46,958 bases of DNA, from NCBI GenBank assembly GCA_007095785.1, contig SFBL01000215.1, positions 1-46,958 on the forward strand, read 5' to 3'. The notes beneath the pieces were generated by a model. It was not told where the DNA came from. It ran no database searches and saw only the letters and a program-made list of their open reading frames with translations. This stretch comes from Microcystis aeruginosa Ma_SC_T_19800800_S464. Lineage in GTDB: Bacteria; Cyanobacteriota; Cyanobacteriia; Cyanobacteriales; Microcystaceae. The translations under genes were made by a program, and so were the position numbers. Positions 26,595 to 35,048 of this stretch are shown one piece after another (positions within the stretch are counted from its first letter, which is position 1; each line of letters starts with the position of its first letter).

Positions 26595-27113
26595 AGATAA
26601 TTTTTTCCTTCTGATCTGGTCTATTGCTATTTTAGCTCAAGGGATGACAAAGAGGTTCAAAGGTAGGCAGGATAAACACTCTAGCCATTTGACGTAAAAC
26701 TATGGCTAATTATAACGTCAATTACTTCCCCTGATTGCTCGCATTCTCTTACTTATAAAATTAGCGCACAATTCTCAACCTTACCAAGCCAAAAAGGGTA
26801 AGTAAAACCGATTTATATCGACTTTTATTTAATCTATAGCAATTCTTGAACTACTTTAAAGACTTTGACAATTGAAGTCCCAATAGGCGGTTCTCTGAAT
26901 ATTTCTCAGTCTTAAATGTTAAGAAATGTGTCCGTTCGCCCTGTTAATCGATTGACTTAGTTGCTCAAACAGTTGAAGATAAAGAAGAGGGGCTAACCTA
27001 GCGATGTCTTTTAGTGGTGGAACTTAAGCATCTCATCAAGTTGCTTCTCCTGACAATCCCCTATCCTATCGGACTCCTTGTACAGCAAGTCTTTCAGGAG
27101 TTCTCTGCACCAC
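26595..27113. other. Intergenic region upstream of the peptide-export cluster
   Basis: About 520 AT-rich bases. I see no peptide precursor, RNA gene or clear terminator on either strand. A reading frame in line with the next gene stays open back to a GTG at 27014, but it reads as a Leu/Ile-rich stretch without similarity to the HTH family and without a ribosome binding site. Confidence 0.4.
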
Positions 27114-27139
27114 AAGCAACACTTATAAGCAACACTTAT
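27114..27139 (+). repeat. Perfect tandem 13-mer just before the HTH gene start
   Basis: AAGCAACACTTAT occurs at 27114-27126 and again, head to tail, at 27127-27139, 6 bases before the chosen ATG. The position suggests an operator for autoregulation by the DNA-binding protein it precedes. Chance slippage duplication is the alternative. Confidence 0.5.
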
Positions 27140-27145
27140 AGAAAC

Positions 27146-27697
27146 ATGAATAACCTGATTAATCCTGAGCCAAACAAAGGAGTCAATCGTTATTTGACTG
27201 TGTTTCAGCGTAAAACACTTGAAAATACTCTTCAAAAGGAACTATCAGAACAGTATCGCCAACGGATTTTAATCATGTTGTTGACTGATGAAGGAAAAAC
27301 CCAAAGCGAAATCTGCCAAATCTTGAACTGTTGTCCAGCGACAGCCAGACATTGGATATTGATGGCAAAGACAGGAATGGCACACCAATGGCAGAACTCT
27401 CCAATTGGTCGCCCTAAAACTATTAACGATCAATATTTGGAGCGATTACAAGAACTTGTGAATCATAGTCCTCAAGATTATGGCTATGCCTTTCGAAGAT
27501 GGACTGGCAAGTGGTTAAGTCAGCATTTAGCTAGAGAATTGGGAATAGAAGTCAATGAACGTCATATTAATCGACTGCTGCACAAAATGGGATTATCCAC
27601 GAGTTATCATCCAGAAAGACCAGATGATTCTCTTGAAAATACCCATAAATGTCGAATTATAATTAGGGATTTATCATCTACAGACCTAGAAAAATAG
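27146..27697 (+). CDS. IS630-type helix-turn-helix protein without DDE domain
   Basis: A 183-residue protein with the two N-terminal DNA-binding domains of IS630/Tc1-like transposases: a homeodomain-like HTH (RQRILIMLLTDEGKTQSEIC and QILNCCPATARHWILMAK) and a winged-helix segment (GYAFRRWTGKWLSQHLAREL, then GIEVNERHINRLLHKMGLST). It stops before any DDE catalytic domain, and no IS630 remainder follows. It is 86 bases upstream of the exporter gene on the same strand. Either it is a decayed transposase or a domesticated regulator of the peptide-export operon; intact length, clean stop and position favour a regulator, by inference. I use the Met before NNLINPEPNKG; a 44-residue longer form is possible. 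Confidence 0.65.
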   Translation: MNNLINPEPNKGVNRYLTVFQRKTLENTLQKELSEQYRQRILIMLLTDEGKTQSEICQILNCCPATARHWILMAKTGMAHQWQNSPIGRPKTINDQYLERLQELVNHSPQDYGYAFRRWTGKWLSQHLARELGIEVNERHINRLLHKMGLSTSYHPERPDDSLENTHKCRIIIRDLSSTDLEK

Positions 27698-27783
27698 GTT
27701 TAGCTTTCTGCCAGAAAAGTTGAATGTGTTTTTCTACTCCCTGCTTAATTTCTCAACAAAGCATTTTCCAGTGAGAGAATTCT

Positions 27784-30504
27784 ATGACCCAACAATCTCA
27801 GCTTACTCTATCTGTACTAACTTTAAATCATATCTTTGGTGAGACCCTTTCTGAAAGCCATTTTCAGCAATGTCTGAGTCAAATTCAGGATATTACGCCG
27901 AAAGTCGGTAAATTTTGGCAAAGTTCTACATCAAAGGCTGGTATTTATATCATTATTGCGGGTAAAGTTAGACTCTTAGATACTGATGATGAATTAATCG
28001 CTACTTTAGGCACAGGAGAGTTTTTTGGGGAGTTGACACTCTTTCCTGAAGAAAATTTTCTGCCTTATGATGCTAGGGCTTCTTTAAATTTAAAGCTTTG
28101 TTTTTTGCCATATACAGTCATTTTTTCCTTATTAAATGCTTATCCTTCCATTCGAGAAAGACTGTTGCAACAAGCACAAACTCGCAATGCCTTACTCCTT
28201 AAATCGGGGCATTTACCATCCTTAGAATCGTCGCAACTAGAAATAACGAATCATTGGTCAGTTGTTGCCGAAGAAATCCAACAAGGGCGAAAAATTCAAA
28301 AAGCCTATTTTCCGACTCCCACTTCTCGGATCGGACATTGGTTACAGCGTATTATCCGTCGCTATCCCTTTTTTGCTCAACAAAGTGCTTCCGACTGTGG
28401 TGCAGCGTGTTTAGTTATGATCTCACGTTATTGGGGTAAACGGTTCAGTGTTAACCGAATACGGGATATTGCTAATGTTGATCGCAATGGTGCTTCTCTA
28501 CGAGGTTTAGTCGCTGCCGCTGAAAGTGTCGGGTTTTCTACTCGTCCTGTCAAAGCTAGTTTAGACCAATTGGCTAAACAACCTTTACCGGCGATCGCTC
28601 ATTGGGAAGGAAAACACTATATTGTTGTTTATGAGATCACCCGCAAAGAAGTCATTATCGGCGATCCCGCTATCGGACAATTGACTCTCACTTACCGAGA
28701 ATTTCGAGAAAAATGGACAGGTTATACCCTGTTATTACAGCCAACGGCTTTTTTAAAAAATACTCAAGAAACAGTTACTCCTTTTTGGCAATTTTTTGAA
28801 TTGATGAAGCCTTACGGCTTAGTTTTATTTGAAGTTTTTATCGCCTCATTATTGATTCAAATTTTTGGACTGATTACCCCTATTTTTACTCAATTAATTT
28901 TAGATCGAGTGGTGGTACAACGCTCTGAGTTAACGCTTTTTGCCGTTGGGTTAGGTTTATTAATTTTTGGCATTTTTAAAGTCATGATGATGGGCTTACG
29001 CCAATACTTGCTAGATCATACCTCTAATAAAGTGGATTTGGCTTTAATTGTGGGGTTTATTCGTCATACTTTACGGCTACCTTTAAGTTTTTTCGAGTCT
29101 CGTTATGTGGGAGATATTATTTCTCGTGTTCAGGAAAATCGTAAAATTCAACGGTTTTTGTCGGGAGAAGCTTTATCTATCTTACTTGATCTCCTAACGG
29201 TATTTATCTATGTTGGGTTAATGTTTTGGTACAGTTGGAAAATGGCTCTTTTGGTCTTAGTAATTGTGCCACCATTCTTTCTACTTGCTTTGATTGCTAC
29301 CCCATTTTTACGGCGTATTTCACGAGAAATTTTTAATTCTTTTGCCAATGAGAGTAGTTATCTAATTGAGGTATTATCAGGAATTCGTACCGTTAAATCA
29401 ACGGCTGTTGAGCAGACTGTGCGCTGGCATTGGGAAGAATTATTACAGCAAGAAATTACCAAGAGTTTTTCAGGTCAAGTTATCAGTAATCGCTTGCAGA
29501 TTTTTAGTAACTTAATTGAATCCTTGATGACCACTGCACTGCTTTGGTTTGGAGCATCTTTGGTGATAAAAGATCAGTTAACTATTGGTCAATTAGTGGC
29601 TTTTAATATGCTCCTAGCTAATGTGATTACTCCTTTTCAACGCTTAACAATTCTCTGGAATCAAGTTCAAGAAGTGGTCATTGCAGTGGAACGAATTAAT
29701 GATGTTTTAGAAGCTGAACCCGAAGAAGATTTACATCATCAAGTTCGCCAAACCTTACCCCCCATTAAGGGCGATATTTGCTTTCAAAAAGTCACTTTTC
29801 GTTATCATCCTGAAAGTGATATTAATGTTTTAGAAAATTTGAGTTTTGATATCAAATCAGGTCAAATGATTGCTTTAGTTGGACGTAGCGGTTCAGGAAA
29901 AACGACCATTTCTAAATTAGTCTTAGGATTATATCCTCCTACGGATGGAAAAGTGTTGATTGATGGACAAGATATTACTACCCTCTCCCTTCGTTCTCTG
30001 CGTCATCAAATTGGTGTCGTTGACCAAGATACTTTCTTATTTGGGGGAACAATTCGAGAAAATATTAGTTTAGGACATCCGGGGGCAAAATTAGAAGAAG
30101 TAATGGAAGCGGCACGACTGGCCGGTGCGGATGAATTTATTAAAAAATTACCGATGGGATATGAAACACAAATTGGAGAAGGAGGCGGAATGTTATCGGG
30201 AGGACAACGCCAAAGATTAGCCATTGCTAGAGCCTTATTAGGGAATCCTAAACTCTTAGTTTTAGATGAGGCGACTTCTCATCTTGATGCTGAATCTGAG
30301 CGAATTATTCAGAATAACTTAAATCAAATTTTACAAGGAAGAACAACCCTGATTATTGCTCATCGTCTTTCAACTGTGCGTAATGCTGATTTAATTTTAG
30401 TGCTAGATAAAGGCATTCTTATTGAACAGGGAACCCATGAAGAATTAATGGCTAAACGAGGTCATTATTATTATCTCAATCATCAACAATTAGATGTTGC
30501 TTAA
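27784..30504 (+). CDS. Peptidase-containing ABC exporter (cNMP-binding/C39/TMD/NBD)
   Basis: A 906-residue exporter that cuts double-glycine leaders and pumps the peptide out. Domains in order: a cyclic-nucleotide-binding-like fold (~20-140; YIIIAGKVRLLD, LGTGEFFGELTLFP); a C39 Cys peptidase (~195-320) with Cys205 in SASDCGAACLVM, His278 in GKHYIVVYE and Asp294 in IGDPAIGQ; six membrane helices (~340-620); and an ABC ATPase with Walker A GRSGSGKTT (~700), signature LSGGQRQRLAIARA (~804) and Walker B LLVLDEAT (~824). All catalytic residues are present. The extra N-terminal domain is not in textbook bacteriocin exporters and could gate activity. HlyD and PpiC-like genes follow on the same strand; the only double-Gly peptide nearby is at 32956-33135. 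Confidence 0.95.
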   Translation: MTQQSQLTLSVLTLNHIFGETLSESHFQQCLSQIQDITPKVGKFWQSSTSKAGIYIIIAGKVRLLDTDDELIATLGTGEFFGELTLFPEENFLPYDARASLNLKLCFLPYTVIFSLLNAYPSIRERLLQQAQTRNALLLKSGHLPSLESSQLEITNHWSVVAEEIQQGRKIQKAYFPTPTSRIGHWLQRIIRRYPFFAQQSASDCGAACLVMISRYWGKRFSVNRIRDIANVDRNGASLRGLVAAAESVGFSTRPVKASLDQLAKQPLPAIAHWEGKHYIVVYEITRKEVIIGDPAIGQLTLTYREFREKWTGYTLLLQPTAFLKNTQETVTPFWQFFELMKPYGLVLFEVFIASLLIQIFGLITPIFTQLILDRVVVQRSELTLFAVGLGLLIFGIFKVMMMGLRQYLLDHTSNKVDLALIVGFIRHTLRLPLSFFESRYVGDIISRVQENRKIQRFLSGEALSILLDLLTVFIYVGLMFWYSWKMALLVLVIVPPFFLLALIATPFLRRISREIFNSFANESSYLIEVLSGIRTVKSTAVEQTVRWHWEELLQQEITKSFSGQVISNRLQIFSNLIESLMTTALLWFGASLVIKDQLTIGQLVAFNMLLANVITPFQRLTILWNQVQEVVIAVERINDVLEAEPEEDLHHQVRQTLPPIKGDICFQKVTFRYHPESDINVLENLSFDIKSGQMIALVGRSGSGKTTISKLVLGLYPPTDGKVLIDGQDITTLSLRSLRHQIGVVDQDTFLFGGTIRENISLGHPGAKLEEVMEAARLAGADEFIKKLPMGYETQIGEGGGMLSGGQRQRLAIARALLGNPKLLVLDEATSHLDAESERIIQNNLNQILQGRTTLIIAHRLSTVRNADLILVLDKGILIEQGTHEELMAKRGHYYYLNHQQLDVA

Positions 30505-30555
30505 TCCCCTTTAATTATTACTTTGTCCTATTTAGTTTAACTAATTGGAGTTCTT

Positions 30556-32091
30556 ATGCCAGATCATGTCAATGTTAATGGAAAAGTTGATTCTCAAAAT
30601 TCTCAAGAAAAAAATCAAGAGGACTATATTATTATCGAATCGACCCCCGAATCACAACCCTCTCAAGATTGGTCTTATGCTACCAAAGAATTGTTAGATA
30701 CTTTACCCCGAGCATGGACAAGAGGATTACTCTATTTTATCTTTCTTTTTGTAGCGATTGGTTTACCTTGGGCAATTCTTTCTAAAGTGGATGAAACCGG
30801 AACAGCACCAGGAAGAATTGAACCTCAAGAAGAAACGATAAAACTTGATTCTGCGGTGACAGGAACGGTATCTAAAATTGAGGTCAAAGAGGGTGAATCA
30901 GTTAAAGCTGGACAAGTATTAATTGTTTTAGAATCAGACCTTGTGAAAAGTGATTTAATCCAAGCTCAAGATAAATTAGAAGGGCAGTTAAATCGCCTAA
31001 ATCAACTCAATTTATTAAAAAATCAATTAATTTTTTCTCTCTCAACCCAAAAACAGCAAAATCAAGCAGGAGAACTTGAAAAACAATCTCAAATTGACCA
31101 AGCACAGCAAAGTTTAGAAAGCCTTAAAAATACTTACAGTTTGATAGAATCAGAGAAAAATGCCCAACTGAGACAAGCAGAGGTGAGTTGGAAAAACTTC
31201 CAAACCTCCTATGAAATAGCGAAAATTCAATTAACTAATGCTCAAAGAGAGATTGAACGCTATCAAAATGCGTGGCAAGAGGGAATTGCTTCGGAAATTC
31301 AAGTCGTTCAAAAGAAAGATGAAGCACAGGAAAAACAAAAAATTTATGAACAAAGTAAAGCGGATATTCAACAAGCACGGCTGCGTATTGCTGAACAAAA
31401 AAGTAGTTATCAAAAGTCTGTTAAGCAATCACAATCGGATATTGAACAGGCAAAATTACGCTTAAGTGAACAAAAAAGAAGCTTACAAACTTTAGTTCAC
31501 TCTAACGAACTAGCCCTATTAAAAATTGAAGAACAATTAAAGAATATCGAGACGGATGTTACCTCTCTTAAAGCTGAAATTGAGCAAACCAAAGGTCAAA
31601 TTAACTCTTTAAATTTTCAACTGTCTCAACGCACTTTAAAAGCTCCTGTGAGTGGTATTGTCTTTCAATTACCGATTCAAAAAGCGGGCGCTGTCGTACA
31701 GCCAGGGACTCGTATTGCTGAAATTGCTTCAGGAAAATCTCCTTTAATCCTACGCGCCCAAATGCCGACGACGGAAAGTGGCTCACTACAAGAGGGTTTA
31801 CCCGTAAAACTGAAATTTGATGCCTATCCTTTTCAAGATTATGGTTTATTAGAAGGGAAGTTATCAAAAATTTCGCCCACCACTTCTCAAATCGATACCC
31901 CTAATGGTAAAATCGAAGTCTATCGGGTAGAAGTAACCCTTAATCAAACCTGTATGCCCAGTGCGGATCAATGTATTCCTCTACGTCCGGGTGATACGGC
32001 AACGGCAGAGGTTATTGTGCGACAACGACGCATTATTGATTTTGTTTTAGATCCGTTTAAGAAGTTACAAAAAGGAGGGTTTAAATTGTAA
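30556..32091 (+). CDS. HlyD family periplasmic adaptor subunit
   Basis: A 511-residue membrane-fusion protein that links the C39 exporter to the outer membrane. A cytoplasmic N-terminus (~55 residues) is followed by one membrane helix (LLYFIFLFVAIGLPWAIL, ~55-75), the first half of the lipoyl domain (GTVSKIEVKEGESVKAGQVL), a long coiled-coil hairpin (~130-350, Gln/Lys/Glu-rich), the second lipoyl half (LKAPVSGIVFQL), and a beta-barrel domain. GGAG lies 6 bases before the start. It is 51 bases after the exporter gene, so one operon is likely. An outer-membrane TolC-type partner is not in the window and must be encoded elsewhere. Confidence 0.93.
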   Translation: MPDHVNVNGKVDSQNSQEKNQEDYIIIESTPESQPSQDWSYATKELLDTLPRAWTRGLLYFIFLFVAIGLPWAILSKVDETGTAPGRIEPQEETIKLDSAVTGTVSKIEVKEGESVKAGQVLIVLESDLVKSDLIQAQDKLEGQLNRLNQLNLLKNQLIFSLSTQKQQNQAGELEKQSQIDQAQQSLESLKNTYSLIESEKNAQLRQAEVSWKNFQTSYEIAKIQLTNAQREIERYQNAWQEGIASEIQVVQKKDEAQEKQKIYEQSKADIQQARLRIAEQKSSYQKSVKQSQSDIEQAKLRLSEQKRSLQTLVHSNELALLKIEEQLKNIETDVTSLKAEIEQTKGQINSLNFQLSQRTLKAPVSGIVFQLPIQKAGAVVQPGTRIAEIASGKSPLILRAQMPTTESGSLQEGLPVKLKFDAYPFQDYGLLEGKLSKISPTTSQIDTPNGKIEVYRVEVTLNQTCMPSADQCIPLRPGDTATAEVIVRQRRIIDFVLDPFKKLQKGGFKL

Positions 32092-32153
32092 GAATTTTTC
32101 TTTTATTCAATAGTATCGAGTTTGAGTGATCAATTTGAAATAAAGTTAAAATT

Positions 32154-32888
32154 ATGTCCAATCCACTCACAATTACATCTGAAGACATCCTAAAAGAAAT
32201 CAAGTTGTCTCTGAAACTTCCTGATCTCATTGAGGCAATTGCTACTCGTCGTCTTATCCGAGAATATGCAGAAGAAGCTAGTATAGGGGTTAATGATGAA
32301 GCCTTACAAAAAACGGCTGATAGTTTGCGATTAATTCATAACATTCCTACTACTCAAGAGACTGTAAATTGGCTGAAAAAGCACTCTTTATCTCTGGATG
32401 AATTTGAAGAAATTGCTTATGATACTCTAATTTCTGGGAAACTGGCCAAGCATTTGTTTTCTGCTCAAGTTGAACCTCACTATTATGAAAATCAACTGGA
32501 CTATGTTGGGGTAGTTATGTATGAAATTATTTTGGATGATCAAGATTTAGCAATCGAACTCTATTATGCTATTCAAGAAAACGAGATAAGTTTTTATGAG
32601 GCTGCACATAAATATATCAAAGAGAAGGAACTGCGAAGAAAAGGGGGATATTGTGGGACAGTGTACAGAAAAGATTTAAAACCAGAAGTTTCTGCTGCTG
32701 TTTTTGCGATTCAATCTCCGAAATTACTCAAACCTATTATTACCTCCAAAGGACTTCACCTAATTATGATTGAAGAATTTGTTCAACCAGAACTTGATGA
32801 AAAAATAAAAAACAAAATTGTTTCTGAATTATTTTATGAATGGCTTAAAAAACAAATTCAGCAATTAGAAATTATCTCTACAGTATAG
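32154..32888 (+). CDS. Parvulin-type (PpiC-like) peptidylprolyl isomerase
   Basis: A 244-residue protein. Residues ~15-110 form a helical SurA-N-like region (LPDLIEAIATRRLIREYAEE, IPTTQETVNWLKKHSLSLDE). Residues ~120-225 match the parvulin fold: VVMYEIILDDQDLAIELYY, SFYEAAHKYI, RRKGGYCGTVYRKDLKPEVS, AAVFAI and ITSKGLHLIMIEE. No signal peptide is seen, so it would act in the cytoplasm, perhaps holding or folding the precursor before export. Third gene of the exporter operon (62 bases after hlyD). Similar genes sit beside C39 exporters in other cyanobacteria (from memory). A hairpin at 32908-32935 ends the operon. Confidence 0.85.
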   Translation: MSNPLTITSEDILKEIKLSLKLPDLIEAIATRRLIREYAEEASIGVNDEALQKTADSLRLIHNIPTTQETVNWLKKHSLSLDEFEEIAYDTLISGKLAKHLFSAQVEPHYYENQLDYVGVVMYEIILDDQDLAIELYYAIQENEISFYEAAHKYIKEKELRRKGGYCGTVYRKDLKPEVSAAVFAIQSPKLLKPIITSKGLHLIMIEEFVQPELDEKIKNKIVSELFYEWLKKQIQQLEIISTV

Positions 32889-32907
32889 TCTCAGTCTTAC
32901 AATCTTG

Positions 32908-32935
32908 TCCTGCACCTCAAATTTAAGATGCAGGA
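32908..32935. terminator. Hairpin between convergent transcripts
   Basis: TCCTGCA (32908-32914) pairs with TGCAGGA (32929-32935). It sits 20 bases after the PpiC-like gene and 20 bases after the precursor peptide gene on the other strand, so it could stop both. No long T run follows on either side. Confidence 0.6.
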
Positions 32936-32955
32936 TAAGAAAACGATAATTCTTG

Positions 32956-33135
32956 TTACGCTTTGCAATAGCGCGCACTAATCAGAATTCCGACGCCCAC
33001 ACCTATTATAAAAGGAGTGATACCACCTTGAGTAGTATCAATTTCTGTTTCTGTTAAATCATGCAAAAAACTTTCAGAATCAGAGAATAAATCAGCACCA
33101 GCAGGACGAAGATCGGAAACAACAATTTTAGCCAT
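32956..33135 (-). CDS. Double-glycine leader peptide precursor (putative RiPP/bacteriocin)
   Basis: A 59-residue peptide. AAGGAG lies 7 bases before the ATG, a strong ribosome binding site. The leader (residues 1-38) contains SDLRPAGADLF and a helical acidic part (SESFLHDLTETEID), and ends TTQGG, a canonical double-Gly cleavage site for C39 peptidases. Leader residues Ile32 (-7), Leu27 (-12) and Leu24 (-15) are hydrophobic as C39 domains require; position -4 is Thr, slightly atypical. The 21-residue core starts ITPF, has a Gly-spaced hydrophobic middle (GVGVGILI) and ends ARYCKA. It has one Thr (40), one Ser (53) and one Cys (57). It converges on the C39 exporter operon and lies downstream, on the same strand, of the HopA1/APH pair. 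Substrate status is inferred but strongly supported. Confidence 0.85.
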   Translation of the reverse strand: MAKIVVSDLRPAGADLFSDSESFLHDLTETEIDTTQGGITPFIIGVGVGILISARYCKA

Positions 33136-33959
33136 GGTTTTGACTCCTTGTGTGAGTAAAAAGACAATTAACTTCGGTTAATTACCTAATTACCATAGTC
33201 CCTCATTCATTTTAAAAATGCAAGAGGTTTTAACTTATAAAAAAGACCTAATAGGTGTAGTTAAGTTCAGTACAATTACATCTAGATAGATCAAAGAAAG
33301 TCTTAACTTCTCCTTGTTTTTGCGGAGAGACGGCTTAAAGATAATCTTCAAAACTTGGGGTTTTTACTGAAAATGCTCTTAATCTTCTTTTCTTTTTTCT
33401 CATAAGTGCATCAATTATGTCTTTTTTTTTTGAGAAAAGTTCTATCTCTCGTCTAAATTAAAATCGGCGTTATATCCTTGCGGGATGATGCAGAATGGGG
33501 GAGAAAAATTTTAGTCGGCGATCACCATCAGGAACAAATCAAGATGAACTGTCCACAATCTGACTCTAATAATATTAGAAAAAACGGTCATAGAAGAGGA
33601 AAACCGAAAGTTTGGGGGTTAGAGCGGCTAAAAACTCTAGTTTTGAAAATAGATGAGGTTTAAGCAGCATAATAATGCTTACTTTGAACAATGTGAGGCT
33701 CTAGGAAGGTCAACAAATTTACTAGAGTTTTGACCTCTAAGATTGGTTTTCAGGCTGACAATCGCTGAAAAGCCTTTTCATTAGAGATTTTAGGCATTTT
33801 TTCGAGATCCCTGACAGGAAGTTTTATACCTACCACAAAAAAACAAAAATGATATTGCAAGCATCTTTGTTTACCTGTTCATCATCTCTGAATTAATGCC
33901 TTTTTCCATTTGTCAGGGAGTGATCACTGGACTCGAATCTCCCCTAGTATTTGTTAGGA
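33136..33959. other. Intergenic region between HopA1-like and precursor genes
   Basis: This 824-bp spacer holds the precursor's promoter region on the minus strand (TTGCAT near 33218 is a weak -35 candidate) and a tandem TAATTACC pair at about 33180-33195. It also contains an IS1-type fragment (33544-33618), an AGGTCAA/TTGACCT inverted repeat near 33707-33738, and a GGGAG...CTCCC pair near 33918-33943 that could end the HopA1 transcript. No further double-Gly peptide was found on either strand. Confidence 0.5.
33544..33618 (+). mobile_element. Remnant of an IS1-type transposase N-terminus
   Basis: The frame starting at the ATG at 33544 reads MNCPQSDSNNIRKNGHRRGK, the zinc-ribbon start of IS1-family InsA proteins, in which the second Cys of the CPxC pair is replaced by Ser. 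The match fades after about 25 residues and no DDE domain follows. It is a short scar, probably of an old insertion between the HopA1-like and precursor genes. Confidence 0.6.
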
Positions 33960-35027
33960 TTAAAACAAGTCATAAATATCTTCAGAGCCTTGATTTAAAT
34001 AAGGATGCTCTAAGTTAATTCTTAACGTGGAAAATTGCTCAATAATAGCTTCCAATCGCTCACTTACTGAACTATACCCTCGTTCATGAGCTTCTAACAA
34101 TCCATTAGCGACTATTTGACAGCGATTTGTGCCAAAACTATCTTGCTCACTTAACTTTTGCTCTGGTTCTTCTCCTAACCCTAAACCTGACGCTAAAAAC
34201 TTAGTAAATAAGGGAATTTCTGGCTTAAAATAGGATTTATTCTCCTGATATATCTGAGATAAAATCGGTTTAATTTTTGCATAATTTTCCTTTTCTAGGT
34301 ACAAGACTCCTGCATCATAACGATGATAATCATCAGGATTGTATAACACCTTAAAATGAAAAAATACAGGCAACTGATTGAGTTGTTTAGTTAGACTAGC
34401 CATGCAAGATATCGCTCCTTCATGAGTAATATTAAAATAAACTCTAACTAACTTACTTTTAGGGTTAGGTTCAACATTACTCGCCGCTAAATAAAACCCC
34501 TTTTGCAACAAATTTTTCGGCATTCGGATAGCGACAGTTTCTCCTATATTGGGGATAGATTGAGAAGTTTTAAAATGTTTTGCTGGCTCAACATGAAGTC
34601 TTAAACCTCCTTTACTCACCACTATCATTCCATCTTCTTCGTAGCGTAAAACTAACCAACCATCGTCAAAATATCCCTCGCCAAAATTGTTATTATGTAA
34701 TTCTTCCATGAAGGATGTATCTATCCCTAAAACCGTGTCATTTTCTAAATCTAATGAAGAAGAATTACTTGAATTATCCAGAGATAAAATTTTTCGTAAA
34801 GAACCATTGTAATAAACCCCATAAAGAAACCCTTGAAGTTGTAAACTAAGATACTTTTTCTGCAACTCTAAAGGTAGATGTTGAAATTTCTCTCGCGCTT
34901 CTATCGGTAATTGCCAAGGCTGATAATTAGGATGAGAAATACAAAAATCTGCTTGAATTTCTACAGTGGTAGCAATTTCTTTAAGAAGTTCAAGTAATTG
35001 GGGATTAACGGCGAAAACATTCATCAT
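33960..35027 (-). CDS. HopA1-like protein (predicted RiPP phosphate-lyase partner)
   Basis: A 355-residue protein of the HopA1 effector family, from GFLYGVYYNGSLR through NFGEGYFDDGWLV, VEPAKHFK, GETVAIRMPKNLLQKGFYLA, VRVYFNITHEGAI and FHFKVLYNPDDYHRYDAGVLYL to the C-terminal GTNRCQIVANGLLEA. HopA1-like proteins (LxmY, TvaD and relatives) work with APH-like kinases to dehydrate Ser/Thr in class V lanthipeptides and thioviridamides. That role rests on the adjacent gene. The start: a TTG directly after the upstream stop would add 7 residues, but GAGG lies 6 bases before the ATG-ATG pair used here. It follows the kinase gene by 21 bases on the same strand, so the two are likely co-expressed. Catalytic residues cannot be assigned from sequence alone. 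Confidence 0.85.
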   Translation of the reverse strand: MMNVFAVNPQLLELLKEIATTVEIQADFCISHPNYQPWQLPIEAREKFQHLPLELQKKYLSLQLQGFLYGVYYNGSLRKILSLDNSSNSSSLDLENDTVLGIDTSFMEELHNNNFGEGYFDDGWLVLRYEEDGMIVVSKGGLRLHVEPAKHFKTSQSIPNIGETVAIRMPKNLLQKGFYLAASNVEPNPKSKLVRVYFNITHEGAISCMASLTKQLNQLPVFFHFKVLYNPDDYHRYDAGVLYLEKENYAKIKPILSQIYQENKSYFKPEIPLFTKFLASGLGLGEEPEQKLSEQDSFGTNRCQIVANGLLEAHERGYSSVSERLEAIIEQFSTLRINLEHPYLNQGSEDIYDLF

Positions 35028-35048
35028 TTTTATCCTCATTGAATACAA

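Noticed and set aside
27014..27145. 44-codon N-terminal extension of the IS630-like HTH protein
   Set aside because: It relies on a GTG without a ribosome binding site, runs through the tandem 13-mer, and is not part of the HTH family.
33478..33663. 61-codon frame as an independent gene
   Set aside because: Only ~25 codons resemble the IS1 zinc ribbon; the rest is unrelated, so it is listed as a mobile-element scar.
33918..33943. Minus-strand text resembling a tRNA T-loop (ATTCGAGTCC)
   Set aside because: The flanking bases do not pair into a T stem and no other tRNA arms are present.
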